A stretch of 64,000 bases of DNA from Paraplanobispora takensis (GCF_016863195.1 NZ_BOOK01000041.1:60362-124361); one strand, 5' to 3'. Counted from the first letter of the stretch, positions 33,895-42,049 are shown. Program-made: numbers and translations. The notes: generated by a model not told the origin, from the sequence alone.

Positions 33895-35124
33895 TCAGAA
33901 CATCAGGCCCGCCCAGGGCGCCGGCTCCCACGACAGCGCGGTCGACAGCTCCCGTACGGCTCCCGCCCGCGCCTCGCGCACCACGCCCGCCTCCAGCAGC
34001 GGGGTGAGCGTCCGCCCGCCGAGATAGGCCGCGCCCAGCGCGCTCACCGGGAGCACGAGGTCGGCCGGGTCGTCCACCGGCACGCACCGGGCGCCGGAGG
34101 TGTCGGCCGACAGCCGCCAGCGGCGGGCGTTCCACGGGCAGACCGGGTCGTCGACCTCGATCACCACGTCCACCGGCGCCGAGTAGCGGCGCGCGGTCAG
34201 AGCCCGGTCGACGTCCACCACCCGGACCCACAGGTCGTCCACCCAGATCGCGTTGAGCCGGCGGGGGTCGGCCAGCAGGTGGATCAGGGGGTCGTCGGCG
34301 GGACGGTTCCAGGACTTGATGCGGGAGACCAGGTCGCGGTCGAGCACGTGCCGCCAGAGCAGCGCGTAGGCGGCCGGGTCGAGACCGAAGAGCTCGCGCA
34401 GCCGCAGTTCGCCGTCCGGCAGGCCCTGGTCGTTCCAGCTCGCCTTGATCCGGAACAGCGCGTAACCCCGCGGGCCGTCGCCGTCCTCGACCACGACGGC
34501 GCGCAGCGGCCCGGCGCCGCCCTGGTCGGCATCCTGGTCCGACAGCGCCGCGTCCCAGCGCGCGGGCGTGCGGGCGTAGAGCCCGGGACGGCTGCCGAGC
34601 ACGGCGTCGAAGACCTTCTCGAAGATCCCCCTGGCCTCGGCGGGCTTGACGATCCGCAGCCGCAGCGAGGGGTCGGCCGGGGCGTGCGGAGCCAGGGCGC
34701 CGCCGTGCCGGGGGATGTCGAAGATCATGCTGTCGGCGGCCCTGCCGTAGCCGAACCGCCCGTAGATCACCGCCTCGGAGGCGTAGAGCGCGGCGACCGC
34801 CTCGCCCCGCTCGTGCAGGTCGGTGAGCTGACGCGTCATCAACGCCGACAGCACGCCCCGCCGGCGGTGCGAGGGGAGCACGCCCACCGCGGTGACGCCG
34901 CCGACCGGGATCGGGCCGCCGGGCACCGTCATGGTGAAACTGCACACCGCGGTGACGCCCACCAGCTGGTCACCGTCGTAGGCGCCCAGGGAGCGCTCGA
35001 ACTCGGTGTTGCCCTTGAACAGCTCCGCGCGGTGCGGGGGGATGGTGCTGCCGAACGCCTCCTCGTCGACCGCGAGCCAGTCGGACCAGTCGGCCTCGGT
35101 CATGGGGCGCAGGGTGAAAGTCAT
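33895..35124 (-). CDS. eis: Eis-family GNAT N-acetyltransferase
   Basis: A 409-residue protein with the three-part Eis architecture: an N-terminal GNAT domain with acetyl-CoA motif VGVLPSHRRRGVLSALM (about residues 80-97), a central second GNAT-like domain, and a C-terminal SCP2-like domain. The general-acid Tyr is in ASEAVIYGRFGYG (about residue 122), and the chain ends in Phe, whose carboxylate serves as catalytic base in Mycobacterium Eis. Mycobacterial Eis multi-acetylates aminoglycosides and other amines; the native substrate here is unknown. It is divergent from the PP2C-type phosphatase gene with a short intergenic region. Confidence 0.9.
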   Translation of the reverse strand: MTFTLRPMTEADWSDWLAVDEEAFGSTIPPHRAELFKGNTEFERSLGAYDGDQLVGVTAVCSFTMTVPGGPIPVGGVTAVGVLPSHRRRGVLSALMTRQLTDLHERGEAVAALYASEAVIYGRFGYGRAADSMIFDIPRHGGALAPHAPADPSLRLRIVKPAEARGIFEKVFDAVLGSRPGLYARTPARWDAALSDQDADQGGAGPLRAVVVEDGDGPRGYALFRIKASWNDQGLPDGELRLRELFGLDPAAYALLWRHVLDRDLVSRIKSWNRPADDPLIHLLADPRRLNAIWVDDLWVRVVDVDRALTARRYSAPVDVVIEVDDPVCPWNARRWRLSADTSGARCVPVDDPADLVLPVSALGAAYLGGRTLTPLLEAGVVREARAGAVRELSTALSWEPAPWAGLMF

Positions 35125-35226
35125 CTTCCCTACGGTAGGTGAGCCGTACCCCGGCGGCCATTCAATATCCGTGCCCGATGATCTAGGCGTTGGTCAAGTG
35201 GACTGCCCAAAGCAGGGGTGGAGCGC

Positions 35227-35232
35227 TACAGT
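35227..35232 (+). promoter_or_regulatory. -10 box of the membrane phosphatase gene
   Basis: TACAGT lies 10 nt before the ATG at 35243, leaving at most a 3-4 nt leader. No -35 match at the expected distance. Confidence 0.4.
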
Positions 35233-35242
35233 CAGGCGCATC

Positions 35243-36358
35243 ATGAGTTCCCGTCCGGTGCCGTTGATCCCTCCAGGGCTCCGTGCGTTCCTGGTGCGGG
35301 TCCCCTTCCTGGTGCCCACGGTGCGGTTCCTCCGTCGCGGACCGCTGGCCCGCGACCGCAACCTGATGATCACGCTGATCGTGCTGAGCCTGGCCCTCGG
35401 GGGCCTGGCCGCCCGGGTCTCGGCCGAGTGGTTCTCGCCCGCCCTCATGATCCCGATCATCCTCGTCGGCGGTCTCCAGCTCCGGCTGCGCAGCCTCGCC
35501 ACGCTGCTGTCGGCGATCGCGGTCGCGCTGGTCTACGTGGGCGTCACCGGCGGCTTCGGCCGCATCGGCCCGGGCCTGCTGGCGGCCTTCGGCTTCACCT
35601 CCGTGCTGGCCGGGGTGATGGCCCGCACCCGGGGCAAGCTCGGCGTGCAGGGACTGCGCGGCGACGTGATGCTCCTCGAACTGCGCGAGCGGCTCAAGAA
35701 GCAGAGCGAGCTGCCCCAGCTGCCCAAGGACTGGGGCACCAAGGTGGTGCTCAAGCAGGCCGGAGGCTCCTCCTTCGGCGGCGACTTCCTGGTCTCCTCG
35801 CGCGAGGGCGACACGGTGGAGCTGGCCCTGGTCGACGTCTCCGGCAAGGGCGTCGACGCCGGCACCCGGGCGCTGATGCTCTCGGGGGCCTTCGGCGGGC
35901 TGCTCGGCTCGGTGAGCGACTTCCTGCCGGTGTGCAACGCCTACCTGCACCGCCAGCGCGAGGCCGAGGGGTTCGTCACCGCCGTCCACGTCCGGCTCAA
36001 CCTCGCCACGGGCGAGTACGTCATCACCTCGGCCGGTCACCCGCCGGTGGTCAAGTTCGAGGCAGGCACCGGCACCTGGCGGGTCTCGCCGGCCAAGGGC
36101 GTGGTCCTGGGCGTCGTCCCGGACCTGCACTGCGAGCCCGACCAGGGGGTGCTCCGCAAGGGCGAGGCGCTCATGCTCTACACCGACGGGCTGATCGAGC
36201 AGCCCGGCCGCGACATCGACGCCGGTCTCGACCGCCTGCTGGGCGAGGCCGAGCGCCTGCTGCCCTCGGGGTTCTCCGCCGGGGCCCGCAACCTGGTGAA
36301 CTCCATGTCGGCAGGGCACAACGACGACTGCGCCCTGATCCTCATCTGGCGGCCCTGA
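35243..36358 (+). CDS. Membrane-anchored SpoIIE/PP2C-type serine phosphatase
   Basis: A 371-residue protein. Residues ~40-130 contain three or four membrane helices (LMITLIVLSLALGGLAA, ALMIPIILVGGLQL, LLSAIAVALVYVGV, FGFTSVLAGVMA). Residues ~160-371 form a PP2C phosphatase domain of SpoIIE type, with metal-binding Asp residues in GGDFLVSS, LVDVSGKGVDAG, YTDGLIEQ and the terminal NDDCALILIW. It probably dephosphorylates an anti-sigma factor antagonist; no such gene is adjacent. The ATG at 35243 follows a -10 box by 10 nt with no ribosome-binding site. The start at 35006 is rejected because it overlaps eis antisense. Confidence 0.9.
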   Translation: MSSRPVPLIPPGLRAFLVRVPFLVPTVRFLRRGPLARDRNLMITLIVLSLALGGLAARVSAEWFSPALMIPIILVGGLQLRLRSLATLLSAIAVALVYVGVTGGFGRIGPGLLAAFGFTSVLAGVMARTRGKLGVQGLRGDVMLLELRERLKKQSELPQLPKDWGTKVVLKQAGGSSFGGDFLVSSREGDTVELALVDVSGKGVDAGTRALMLSGAFGGLLGSVSDFLPVCNAYLHRQREAEGFVTAVHVRLNLATGEYVITSAGHPPVVKFEAGTGTWRVSPAKGVVLGVVPDLHCEPDQGVLRKGEALMLYTDGLIEQPGRDIDAGLDRLLGEAERLLPSGFSAGARNLVNSMSAGHNDDCALILIWRP

Positions 36359-36535
36359 CCTCGGACACGAACAGTGTTCGAGTGGATGCGCATCGTGACA
36401 AATCACATGGGTGCCATCGTGCAGCTGGTCACTGGCGAGCGGATAACCAGACTGGGATTCTCATATCAGTTATCCAGATGAATGCCGAAGACCCGGGGGA
36501 TTCTCCGGCAACGGGGTGAAAAGGAACTGCATACC

Positions 36536-36739
36536 GTGGAGAGACGATCCGGACCCTGCCGTCTCGTGGAGTCCCACGATGATGCCGCGGGGCACGGGGT
36601 GCCGGGCCCGAACGGGCTGCCGAAGCGCGTCCCCGGAGAGGCGAGGCGGCGCATCGACGTCACCGACCGGGGGAGTGGATGGGCCTTCGTAGCCGATCTC
36701 GACGGCGAGGACACCCATCACGACCTGCCGGCCGCATAG
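36536..36739 (+). CDS. Possible small protein of 67 residues
   Basis: The GTG at 36536 has AAAAGGAA 9-16 nt upstream and opens a 67-codon frame with GC3 around 80 per cent. The product starts VERRSGPCRLVESHDD and ends with an acidic stretch (VTDRGSGWAFVADLDGEDTH). I recognise no domain. It stops 20 bp before the long inverted repeat at 36760-36836, which could be its terminator. Between 36359 and 36535 I see a 7-bp dyad GGATAAC/GTTATCC (36441-36447 and 36469-36475) and no other gene. Confidence 0.4.
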   Translation: MERRSGPCRLVESHDDAAGHGVPGPNGLPKRVPGEARRRIDVTDRGSGWAFVADLDGEDTHHDLPAA

Positions 36740-36759
36740 CCGACGATCACATCGCTGAT

Positions 36760-36836
36760 GGTGCGAGCACTGAAGATTCCGGGCCCCGGGGAACGGCGCG
36801 GTTGTTCCGGAGTCCGGAATCTTCAGTGGTCGCACC
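36760..36836. repeat. 77-bp imperfect palindrome, 23-bp arms
   Basis: GGTGCGAGCACTGAAGATTC... (36760-36782) and its complement at 36814-36836 match at 22 of 23 positions, and CCGGGGAAC/GTTCCGG continues the stem inside. It may be a terminator, but its length and the TGAAGATTCCGG termini resemble a small non-autonomous element. Between it and the response regulator stop (37042), the sequence 36837-37041 shows nothing. Confidence 0.7.
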
Positions 36837-37041
36837 GGCCGCAGCCGGTGTGCCGTTGCTCACACTCTTTCACGTGCGAAGCTTCCAGGTGGTGCGTTCA
36901 TCGATATCCGTGGCCACGACCGATCGGGACGCCCGCTGTCCCGTCATGGGACGCCCGGCCGGTACGGCGCGGCGCGACCGGTCGTCGTGGCACAGCCGGT
37001 CGTCAGAGCCGGTCGTCGCGGCGGATCGTCGCAGCGGACCG

Positions 37042-37647
37042 TCACAACCAGCCGGCCTCGCCGGCGATGCGCACCGCGTCGAGCCGGTTGCGCGCCCGGG
37101 TCTTGCACATGATGCGTGACAGGTGGTTGCGGACCGTCCCCACGGACAGGAAGAGCTCCTCGGCGATCTCGTCGGACCGCGCGCCCCGCGCGGCCAGCCG
37201 GAGCACGTCCAGCTCCCTGGGGGTCAGGGGGGTCTCCTCCGGGCCCAGGGCGGCCACCGCGAGGTCGGAGTCCACCGCCCGGCGGCCGGCCGCGACCCGG
37301 CGCACGCCGTCGGCGACCTCCTGGGTCCCCACCTCCAGGCTCATGAGCCCGAGTGCGTGAACGGCGAAGGCGCGGCGGACCTGGCCCGGGGTCGGATGCC
37401 GCGACAGGATCAGCACCCGGCAGGAGGGAACCCTCTCGTGCAGCCGGAGCGCGGTGGAGAAGCCGTCGGCGCCGGGCAGGTCCAGGCCGATGACCGCCGC
37501 GTCCGGCTCGTGCCGCAGCACGGCGGAGACGACGTCCTCACCGGTGTCCAGGTCGGCCACCACCTTCAGGTCGGCCTCACCGTCCAGCGACGTCACCAGG
37601 CCGAGGCGGACCAGGGGAAGCTGCTCGGCGACCAGGATCCCGATCAA
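37042..37647 (-). CDS. LuxR-type response regulator with atypical receiver
   Basis: A 201-residue regulator. The receiver domain spans residues 1-118, with the phosphorylatable Asp56 in VIGLDLPGADGF. The acidic pair that binds Mg2+ is reduced to E8-Q9, and the conserved Lys after beta5 is missing (LGLMSLEVGTQE), so phosphorylation may be weak or absent. Residues ~138-201 form a LuxR/FixJ HTH (LTPRELDVLRLAARGARSDE then EELFLSVGTVRNHLSRIMCK). No histidine kinase gene is adjacent, so it is an orphan. The start is TTG at 37647 with GGGAGGG 4 nt upstream. Its promoter region is shared with the divergent site-2 protease gene. Confidence 0.88.
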   Translation of the reverse strand: MIGILVAEQLPLVRLGLVTSLDGEADLKVVADLDTGEDVVSAVLRHEPDAAVIGLDLPGADGFSTALRLHERVPSCRVLILSRHPTPGQVRRAFAVHALGLMSLEVGTQEVADGVRRVAAGRRAVDSDLAVAALGPEETPLTPRELDVLRLAARGARSDEIAEELFLSVGTVRNHLSRIMCKTRARNRLDAVRIAGEAGWL

Positions 37648-37780
37648 GGCACCCTCCCGGATGACGTGTCACGTGGTGACCGTGTGATTGCTGACCGTTA
37701 ACAAAGTGTCTCCATTCGGCAAAGCATGTGCAAGTCACCCGGCTGGAAGGCTTGAGGTGAAGGCCGATGGAGAGGTCGGT

Positions 37781-39139
37781 ATGTCGGCTAGTCTCTTATG
37801 GGGCATTGTTGATGAATCCGCTACTGGGGGACCTGTGGACTGGCCTTTCCTGATCGGAGTGGTCATCTTCCTCGTGGGGTTGATGGTCTCGATCGGCCTG
37901 CACGAGATCGGCCATCTGGTTCCGGCCAAGAGGTTCGGCGTCAGGGTCACGCAGTACATGGTCGGGTTCGGCCCGACGATGTGGTCGCGGCGCAAGGGCG
38001 AGACCGAGTACGGCATCAAGTGGATCCCGTTCGGCGGCTACATCCGGATGATCGGCATGCTGCCGCCCCGGCGCACCGACGCCCCCGGAACGGTTCGCTC
38101 GGTCTCCACCGGTCCCTGGCAGGGGCTCATCGAGAGCGCCAGGGAGGTCGCGCTGGAGGAGGTCCGCCCGGGCGACGAGAACCGCGTCTTCTACCGCAAG
38201 CCCTGGTGGCAGAAGGTCATCATCATGGCCGGCGGTCCGGCGATGAACTTCGTGCTGGCCTTCATCCTGTTCGCGATCGTGCTCATGGGCTTCGGGATCA
38301 CGGTGCAGAAGCCGCAGATCTCCGCGGTCCCGGAGTGCGTGAAGACCGCGGCCGAGTACGCCGAGAACCCCAACTGCACCTCCGCCGACCAGGCCAGCCC
38401 CGCCGCCGCGGCCGGGCTGCGGCCCGGCGACGTCATCGTGGCGGTGGCGGGCAGGCCCGTCACCACCTGGGAGGCGGCCACCCGGGCCATCCGCGGCAAC
38501 GGCGCGGGCCCGGTCGAGATCGGGATCGTCAGGGCCGGGCAGAACGTGACCCTGAACGCCACGCTCATCGCCCAGGAGCGCGAGTCGCTCGACGAGCCCG
38601 GCAAGATGGAGCGGGTCGGCTATCTCGGCGTCAGCCCGACGCAGGTCATCGAGCGGCAGAGCTTCGGCGCCGTCGTCGCGCACATGGGCGACCTCACCTC
38701 GCGGACCGCCGCCTCGCTGCTGCGCTTCCCGGAGAAGATGGTCGGGGTCTGGCACGCGGCCTTCTCCGGCGAGGAGCGCGACAAGAACGGCCCCATCGGC
38801 GTCATCGGCGTCAGCCGCATCGGCGGGGAGATCGCGGCCTCCGACGCCCCGCTGGAGAACAAGATCAGCATCTTCGTCAGCCTGCTGGCGAGCTTCAACC
38901 TGGCGATCGGCATGTTCAACCTGATCCCGCTGCTCCCGCTGGACGGCGGGCACATCGCCGGCGGCCTCTGGGAGGGCGTCAAGCGCGGCTTCGCCCGCGT
39001 CACCCGCAGGCCCGAACCGGCGCACGTGGACATCGCCAAGGTCCTCCCGCTGACCTACGTGCTGGCCTTCACCATGATCATCATGGCCGGTCTGCTCATG
39101 TACGCCGACCTGGTCAACCCGATCCGGCTGGCCGGCTGA
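37781..39139 (+). CDS. Site-2 intramembrane metalloprotease (Rip1/RseP-like, M50)
   Basis: A 452-residue membrane protease that cuts membrane-embedded substrates such as anti-sigma factors. The first helix carries the zinc motif HEIGH at residues 41-45, and the C-terminal helix region has the third ligand in LIPLLPLDGGHIAGGLWEG. Between them lie further membrane helices (NFVLAFILFAIVLMGFGITV) and a PDZ-like domain (SPAAAAGLRPGDVIVAVAGRPVTTWEAA). It matches M. tuberculosis Rip1 in layout. The ATG at 37781 follows GGAGAGG. In many actinobacteria rip1 lies between dxr and ispG; neither is here, so this copy is rearranged or a paralogue. Confidence 0.92.
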   Translation: MSASLLWGIVDESATGGPVDWPFLIGVVIFLVGLMVSIGLHEIGHLVPAKRFGVRVTQYMVGFGPTMWSRRKGETEYGIKWIPFGGYIRMIGMLPPRRTDAPGTVRSVSTGPWQGLIESAREVALEEVRPGDENRVFYRKPWWQKVIIMAGGPAMNFVLAFILFAIVLMGFGITVQKPQISAVPECVKTAAEYAENPNCTSADQASPAAAAGLRPGDVIVAVAGRPVTTWEAATRAIRGNGAGPVEIGIVRAGQNVTLNATLIAQERESLDEPGKMERVGYLGVSPTQVIERQSFGAVVAHMGDLTSRTAASLLRFPEKMVGVWHAAFSGEERDKNGPIGVIGVSRIGGEIAASDAPLENKISIFVSLLASFNLAIGMFNLIPLLPLDGGHIAGGLWEGVKRGFARVTRRPEPAHVDIAKVLPLTYVLAFTMIIMAGLLMYADLVNPIRLAG

Positions 39140-39177
39140 CCCTCCGGCGGGTACGGCGCGCACGCCGTACCCGCCGA

Positions 39178-39183
39178 TATGGT
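39178..39183 (+). promoter_or_regulatory. -10 box of a leaderless marR-type gene
   Basis: TATGGT lies 6 nt before the GTG at 39190. There is no Shine-Dalgarno, so the mRNA should begin at the start codon. Confidence 0.5.
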
Positions 39184-39189
39184 TGCCCC

Positions 39190-39708
39190 GTGGAAGAGGG
39201 CACGCCGGGGGCGGCGATCGATGTGGCACTGTTCCGGTTGCGCCGGATCTGGGCGCGTCCCCTGCGCGCGCGCAAGGCCGCCGAACCGCAGCGGCCGGTC
39301 CAGATGTCCAACGTGATGGTCGTGCACGCCGTGCACAAGCTGAGCCTGGACGTCCCCGAGGTGACCGTGGGGGCCGTCGCCGAGCAGCTCGACGTGGACC
39401 CCTCGACCGCGAGCAGGCTGGTCAACGACGCCATCGCGGCTGGCCTGGTGGAGCGCGAGGAGTCCTCCGTCGACGCCAGGCGGGCCCGGCTGGTGCTGAC
39501 CGGCGCGGGCGGCCGGGTGCTGGAGGCCGTGGTCCGCTATCGGCGGGCCTACCTCGACGGCCTCATGGCGGAGTGGGACCAGGCCGACCGCGAGGCCTTC
39601 GCCCGCCTGCTCACCCGCTTCGCCGAGGCGGCCATCGCCTGCCCGGCCGACCTCACCGGCCTCGACCGTGTGATCGCCGAGGCGCTGTCGCCGCGGCCGG
39701 GTGGGTGA
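39190..39708 (+). CDS. MarR family transcriptional regulator
   Basis: A 172-residue winged-helix regulator. The HTH region is EVTVGAVAEQLDVDPSTASRLVNDAIAAGLVEREES, followed by the wing SVDARRARLVLTGAGGRVLEAV, the typical D-x-R MarR wing. Flanking helices provide dimerisation. It likely responds to small phenolic or oxidative signals, though none can be named. The GTG start at 39190 is set by the predicted leaderless promoter. The gene ends 12 bp before the convergent DinB-family gene. No efflux or enzyme gene is next to it, so its targets are probably elsewhere. Confidence 0.9.
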   Translation: MEEGTPGAAIDVALFRLRRIWARPLRARKAAEPQRPVQMSNVMVVHAVHKLSLDVPEVTVGAVAEQLDVDPSTASRLVNDAIAAGLVEREESSVDARRARLVLTGAGGRVLEAVVRYRRAYLDGLMAEWDQADREAFARLLTRFAEAAIACPADLTGLDRVIAEALSPRPGG

Positions 39709-39720
39709 CCCCGGCCGGGC

Positions 39721-40227
39721 CTACTCGCCGGTGACGCCGTCGATCTGCTGGCGGATGATGTCGGCGTGGCCGTTGTGCCGGGCGTACTCCTCGATCATGT
39801 GGACGAGGATCCAGCGGAGCGAGACCTCCTCGCCCCGGCGCAGGGACTTGCCGATCGTGTCCAGGGAGAGTCCGGCGGAGAGCCCGCGGGCGTGATCGAT
39901 CTCGGCCCGCCAGCGGGCGAAGGCCTCCTCGGCCGACGCGTCGGCGATGTCGTCGAAGTCCCCGTCGGGGTTGTCGTCGGTCCAGTAGAGCGCCTTGGCG
40001 CCCTCGCCGTTGAAGATGTTGCGGAACCAGTGCCTCTCGACCTCGCTCAGATGGCGGACCAGGCCGAGCAGGGAGAGCGTGGAGGGCGTGGAGGGGCGGA
40101 GCCGTAGTTGCTCCTGCGACAGGCCCTCGCACTTGACGGCCAGGGTCTCGCGGTGCCAGTCGAGGAAGGAGTGCAGGACGGACGCCTCGTCGGCGACGAA
40201 GGGCGGATCTACGCGGTTGTCAGTCAT
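39721..40227 (-). CDS. DinB/DUF664 family protein
   Basis: A 168-residue four-helix-bundle protein of the DinB superfamily. Candidate metal-ligand histidines are in LGLVRHLSEVERHWF (about residues 53-67) and WILVHMIEEYARHNGHADIIR (about residues 138-158), the H...HxxxH arrangement of the fold. Many actinobacterial members are thought to be mycothiol- or bacillithiol-dependent S-transferases, so a thiol-conjugating role is plausible but inferred. The start is ATG at 40227. It is divergent from the secreted protein gene; a hairpin with a T-tract lies between. Confidence 0.88.
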   Translation of the reverse strand: MTDNRVDPPFVADEASVLHSFLDWHRETLAVKCEGLSQEQLRLRPSTPSTLSLLGLVRHLSEVERHWFRNIFNGEGAKALYWTDDNPDGDFDDIADASAEEAFARWRAEIDHARGLSAGLSLDTIGKSLRRGEEVSLRWILVHMIEEYARHNGHADIIRQQIDGVTGE

Positions 40228-40271
40228 GGGGGCCCATCCTGTCCCAGCAGCTGTCCGCTGTCATGTCATTT

Positions 40272-40297
40272 CTCCCTCTTTGAGGGAGGAGTCTTTT
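40272..40297 (+). terminator. Hairpin with T-tract between divergent genes
   Basis: CTCCCTC (40272-40278), TTT loop and GAGGGAG (40282-40288), then CTTTTT ending at 40297. It has the form of an intrinsic terminator on the plus strand but lies upstream of the secreted-protein gene, so it may act as an attenuator or as a palindromic operator. Confidence 0.4.
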
Positions 40298-40375
40298 TCG
40301 CTCGGGCGGTGAGGTCCCTCCACCGGGATCGGGCGGTACGGGAACCCGCTGGGGGCGGGCGGTGTACCTGTGGGC

Positions 40376-41113
40376 ATGAGAAGAATTCTGCTGATCCTGG
40401 CGATCGTCGTCCCGGTGCTGGCCTTGGGGACGCCGGCGCAGGCGGGCGGGTGGGCGATCACCCTCATGGACCCCGTCCCCGGGGTCCGCCCGGACACGAC
40501 CTACACGGTGGGCTTCTGGCTGCTGCAGCACGGCACGCACCCCTACTACGGTGACGACCTGGGCGAGGTCGCCCTGGAGTTCACCAGCGAGAAGAAGACC
40601 GTCCGCTTCACGGGCACGGAGCTTGCGGAGCCGGCCCACTACGCGGCGGCGATCTCCCTGCCCGCGGGCACCTGGCAGGTGAAGGCGATCCAGGGCTGGT
40701 TCGCGCCCCACGAGGTCGGCACCCTCACGGTGCCGGGCGACCTGAAGATCGCTCCGCTCCCGATCGAGTTCCGGCGGATGGTCGAGGGCCAGGAGGACAG
40801 CCGCATGGACTACTGGGGCGTGATCCGCCCGCCGGGCATCCCCCCGGGCAAGTATCCGCGCGCCTCGACGTCACCGGAGCCGGCCGCCACCCCCGCGGCC
40901 TCCGACGCCGCGTCGGCCACTCCGGCCCCCGCCGGGGGCGCCGCGCAGCCGCCGGGCGACGCCGCGGACGCCGCCGGGTCACCCGGTGACACGACCACGG
41001 TCGCGGTCGTCGAACCGGCGGAGTCCTGGTGGCGCCCGCCGTACACGGTGGCCGCCGTGCTCCTGGCCGCCGTCGCCCTCGCGGTCCTGACCCGTCGCGC
41101 CCGCCGGCGTTGA
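40376..41113 (+). CDS. Secreted, membrane-tethered Ig-like protein
   Basis: A 245-residue envelope protein. A cleavable signal peptide (MRRILLILAIVVPVLALG, then TPAQA) precedes a beta-rich domain of about 110 residues (GWAITLMDPVPGVRPDTTYT, VGFWLLQHGTHPYYGDDLG) resembling YtkA/FixH-like Ig folds. Next comes a Pro/Ala/Thr-rich linker, a single transmembrane helix (YTVAAVLLAAVALAVL) and a basic tail RRARRR. It is probably displayed on the outer face of the membrane; copper or other ligand binding is unproven. The ATG at 40376 was preferred to the GTG two codons earlier because it gives a compact signal peptide. Confidence 0.75.
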   Translation: MRRILLILAIVVPVLALGTPAQAGGWAITLMDPVPGVRPDTTYTVGFWLLQHGTHPYYGDDLGEVALEFTSEKKTVRFTGTELAEPAHYAAAISLPAGTWQVKAIQGWFAPHEVGTLTVPGDLKIAPLPIEFRRMVEGQEDSRMDYWGVIRPPGIPPGKYPRASTSPEPAATPAASDAASATPAPAGGAAQPPGDAADAAGSPGDTTTVAVVEPAESWWRPPYTVAAVLLAAVALAVLTRRARRR

Positions 41114-41181
41114 CCGCGCCCGGCCCGCCGGTGTCGTCCGCGCCCGGCCCGCCCTTCCCGCCGGTCGTGGGGGCTCGCGGT

Positions 41182-41928
41182 CTATCGCGCCGCCGGGCCG
41201 GTGGTCGGGCGGGGGCGGTCTCCCGGGTAGTCCGGGTAGCCGTAGCCGATGACCTCGGAGGCGTCCCGGACGCGTTGCTCGACCCGGCCGCGGTCGGTGT
41301 TGCCCTCGATCGTGGTGATGGTGCCGTCGCCGTTGTCGCGCTTGACCAGGCCCATGTGGTCGATGCGGTAGATGCCGGAGCCGCCGTCGTCGTCGAGGTC
41401 GAAATAGACGAGGGCGCCAGGTCTGGCGGTTTCGCCCCAGCGGTCGCGGTCCTGGAACCACCCGGCCCAGGCCACGGCGTAGGCGTCCGCGCCGACCGTG
41501 CGCCGCAGGCCCAGCTGCGCGCCGGCCCAGGAGATGAACATCGCGCACCAGGGGGCGTCGGTGTACTTCTCCATGACGCCGCCGTCGCGGGCCAGGGTCT
41601 CCCAGGCCCGCGCCGAGTCCATGTACCAGGCGTGGAACTTGGTGCCGCCGCCGTCGGCGTCCTCCTCGACGCCGATCTGCCCTTCGGCCACCCGGATCAT
41701 GTCCGCCGCCGTCACGCCCGTACGGCGCGGGGCCCCGGGGCCGGGTGCCCGCGCCGCGGCGGGGGCCGCGAGCGCGGGACTGGCCTCGGCGGAGGTCCGG
41801 GCGAGGGCGTACGGCCCCAGCGCGGGGATGCCCACGGGGGCCACTCCCGCGGCCAGGGCCACGCCCGCGGCGGCGCGCAGCAGGCGGGTGGGGAGCAGGA
41901 GCTGGCTGGAATCGCGGTACTCGGTCAT
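41182..41928 (-). CDS. Secreted CHAP-domain cell-wall hydrolase
   Basis: A 248-residue protein. The N-terminus has a membrane-crossing signal-like helix (LLRAAAGVALAAGVAPVGIP, residues 17-36), then an Ala/Pro-rich linker. A CHAP domain spans about residues 75-235: Cys in DAPWCAMFISWAGAQLG, His in IDHMGLVKRDNG and the polar residue in IEGNTDRG. CHAP enzymes cleave peptide or amide bonds of peptidoglycan. It has no separate binding domain. It lies 264 bp downstream of another secreted wall-associated gene on the same strand, with a hairpin between, so the two are probably separate transcripts. Confidence 0.85.
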   Translation of the reverse strand: MTEYRDSSQLLLPTRLLRAAAGVALAAGVAPVGIPALGPYALARTSAEASPALAAPAAARAPGPGAPRRTGVTAADMIRVAEGQIGVEEDADGGGTKFHAWYMDSARAWETLARDGGVMEKYTDAPWCAMFISWAGAQLGLRRTVGADAYAVAWAGWFQDRDRWGETARPGALVYFDLDDDGGSGIYRIDHMGLVKRDNGDGTITTIEGNTDRGRVEQRVRDASEVIGYGYPDYPGDRPRPTTGPAAR

Positions 41929-42024
41929 GGTGGAGGCCCATCCATGTCTGCCGGGTCACGTGCGGGCGCCTCTCACGGAGAGGCCGGGCGGCTCGGCCGT
42001 TCCTTCCTCCGGGACCCGTCGCGG

Positions 42025-42049
42025 GCCGGGCGGGACCACCGCCCGGCCG
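42025..42049 (-). terminator. Hairpin between two envelope genes
   Basis: GGCCGGGCGG (42025-42034) pairs with CCGCCCGGCC (42040-42049) across GACCA. It lies after the riboswitch-controlled gene and before the CHAP gene on the minus strand. Confidence 0.55.

Noticed and set aside
36368..36380. CGAACAGTGTTCG as a LexA (SOS) box
   Set aside because: Arms fit but the spacer is 3 nt; the actinobacterial box GAAC-N4-GTTC needs 4, and no SOS gene follows.
36470..36835. 121-codon minus-strand frame beginning in the palindrome
   Set aside because: Antisense to the better supported 36536-36739 frame and starting inside the inverted repeat.
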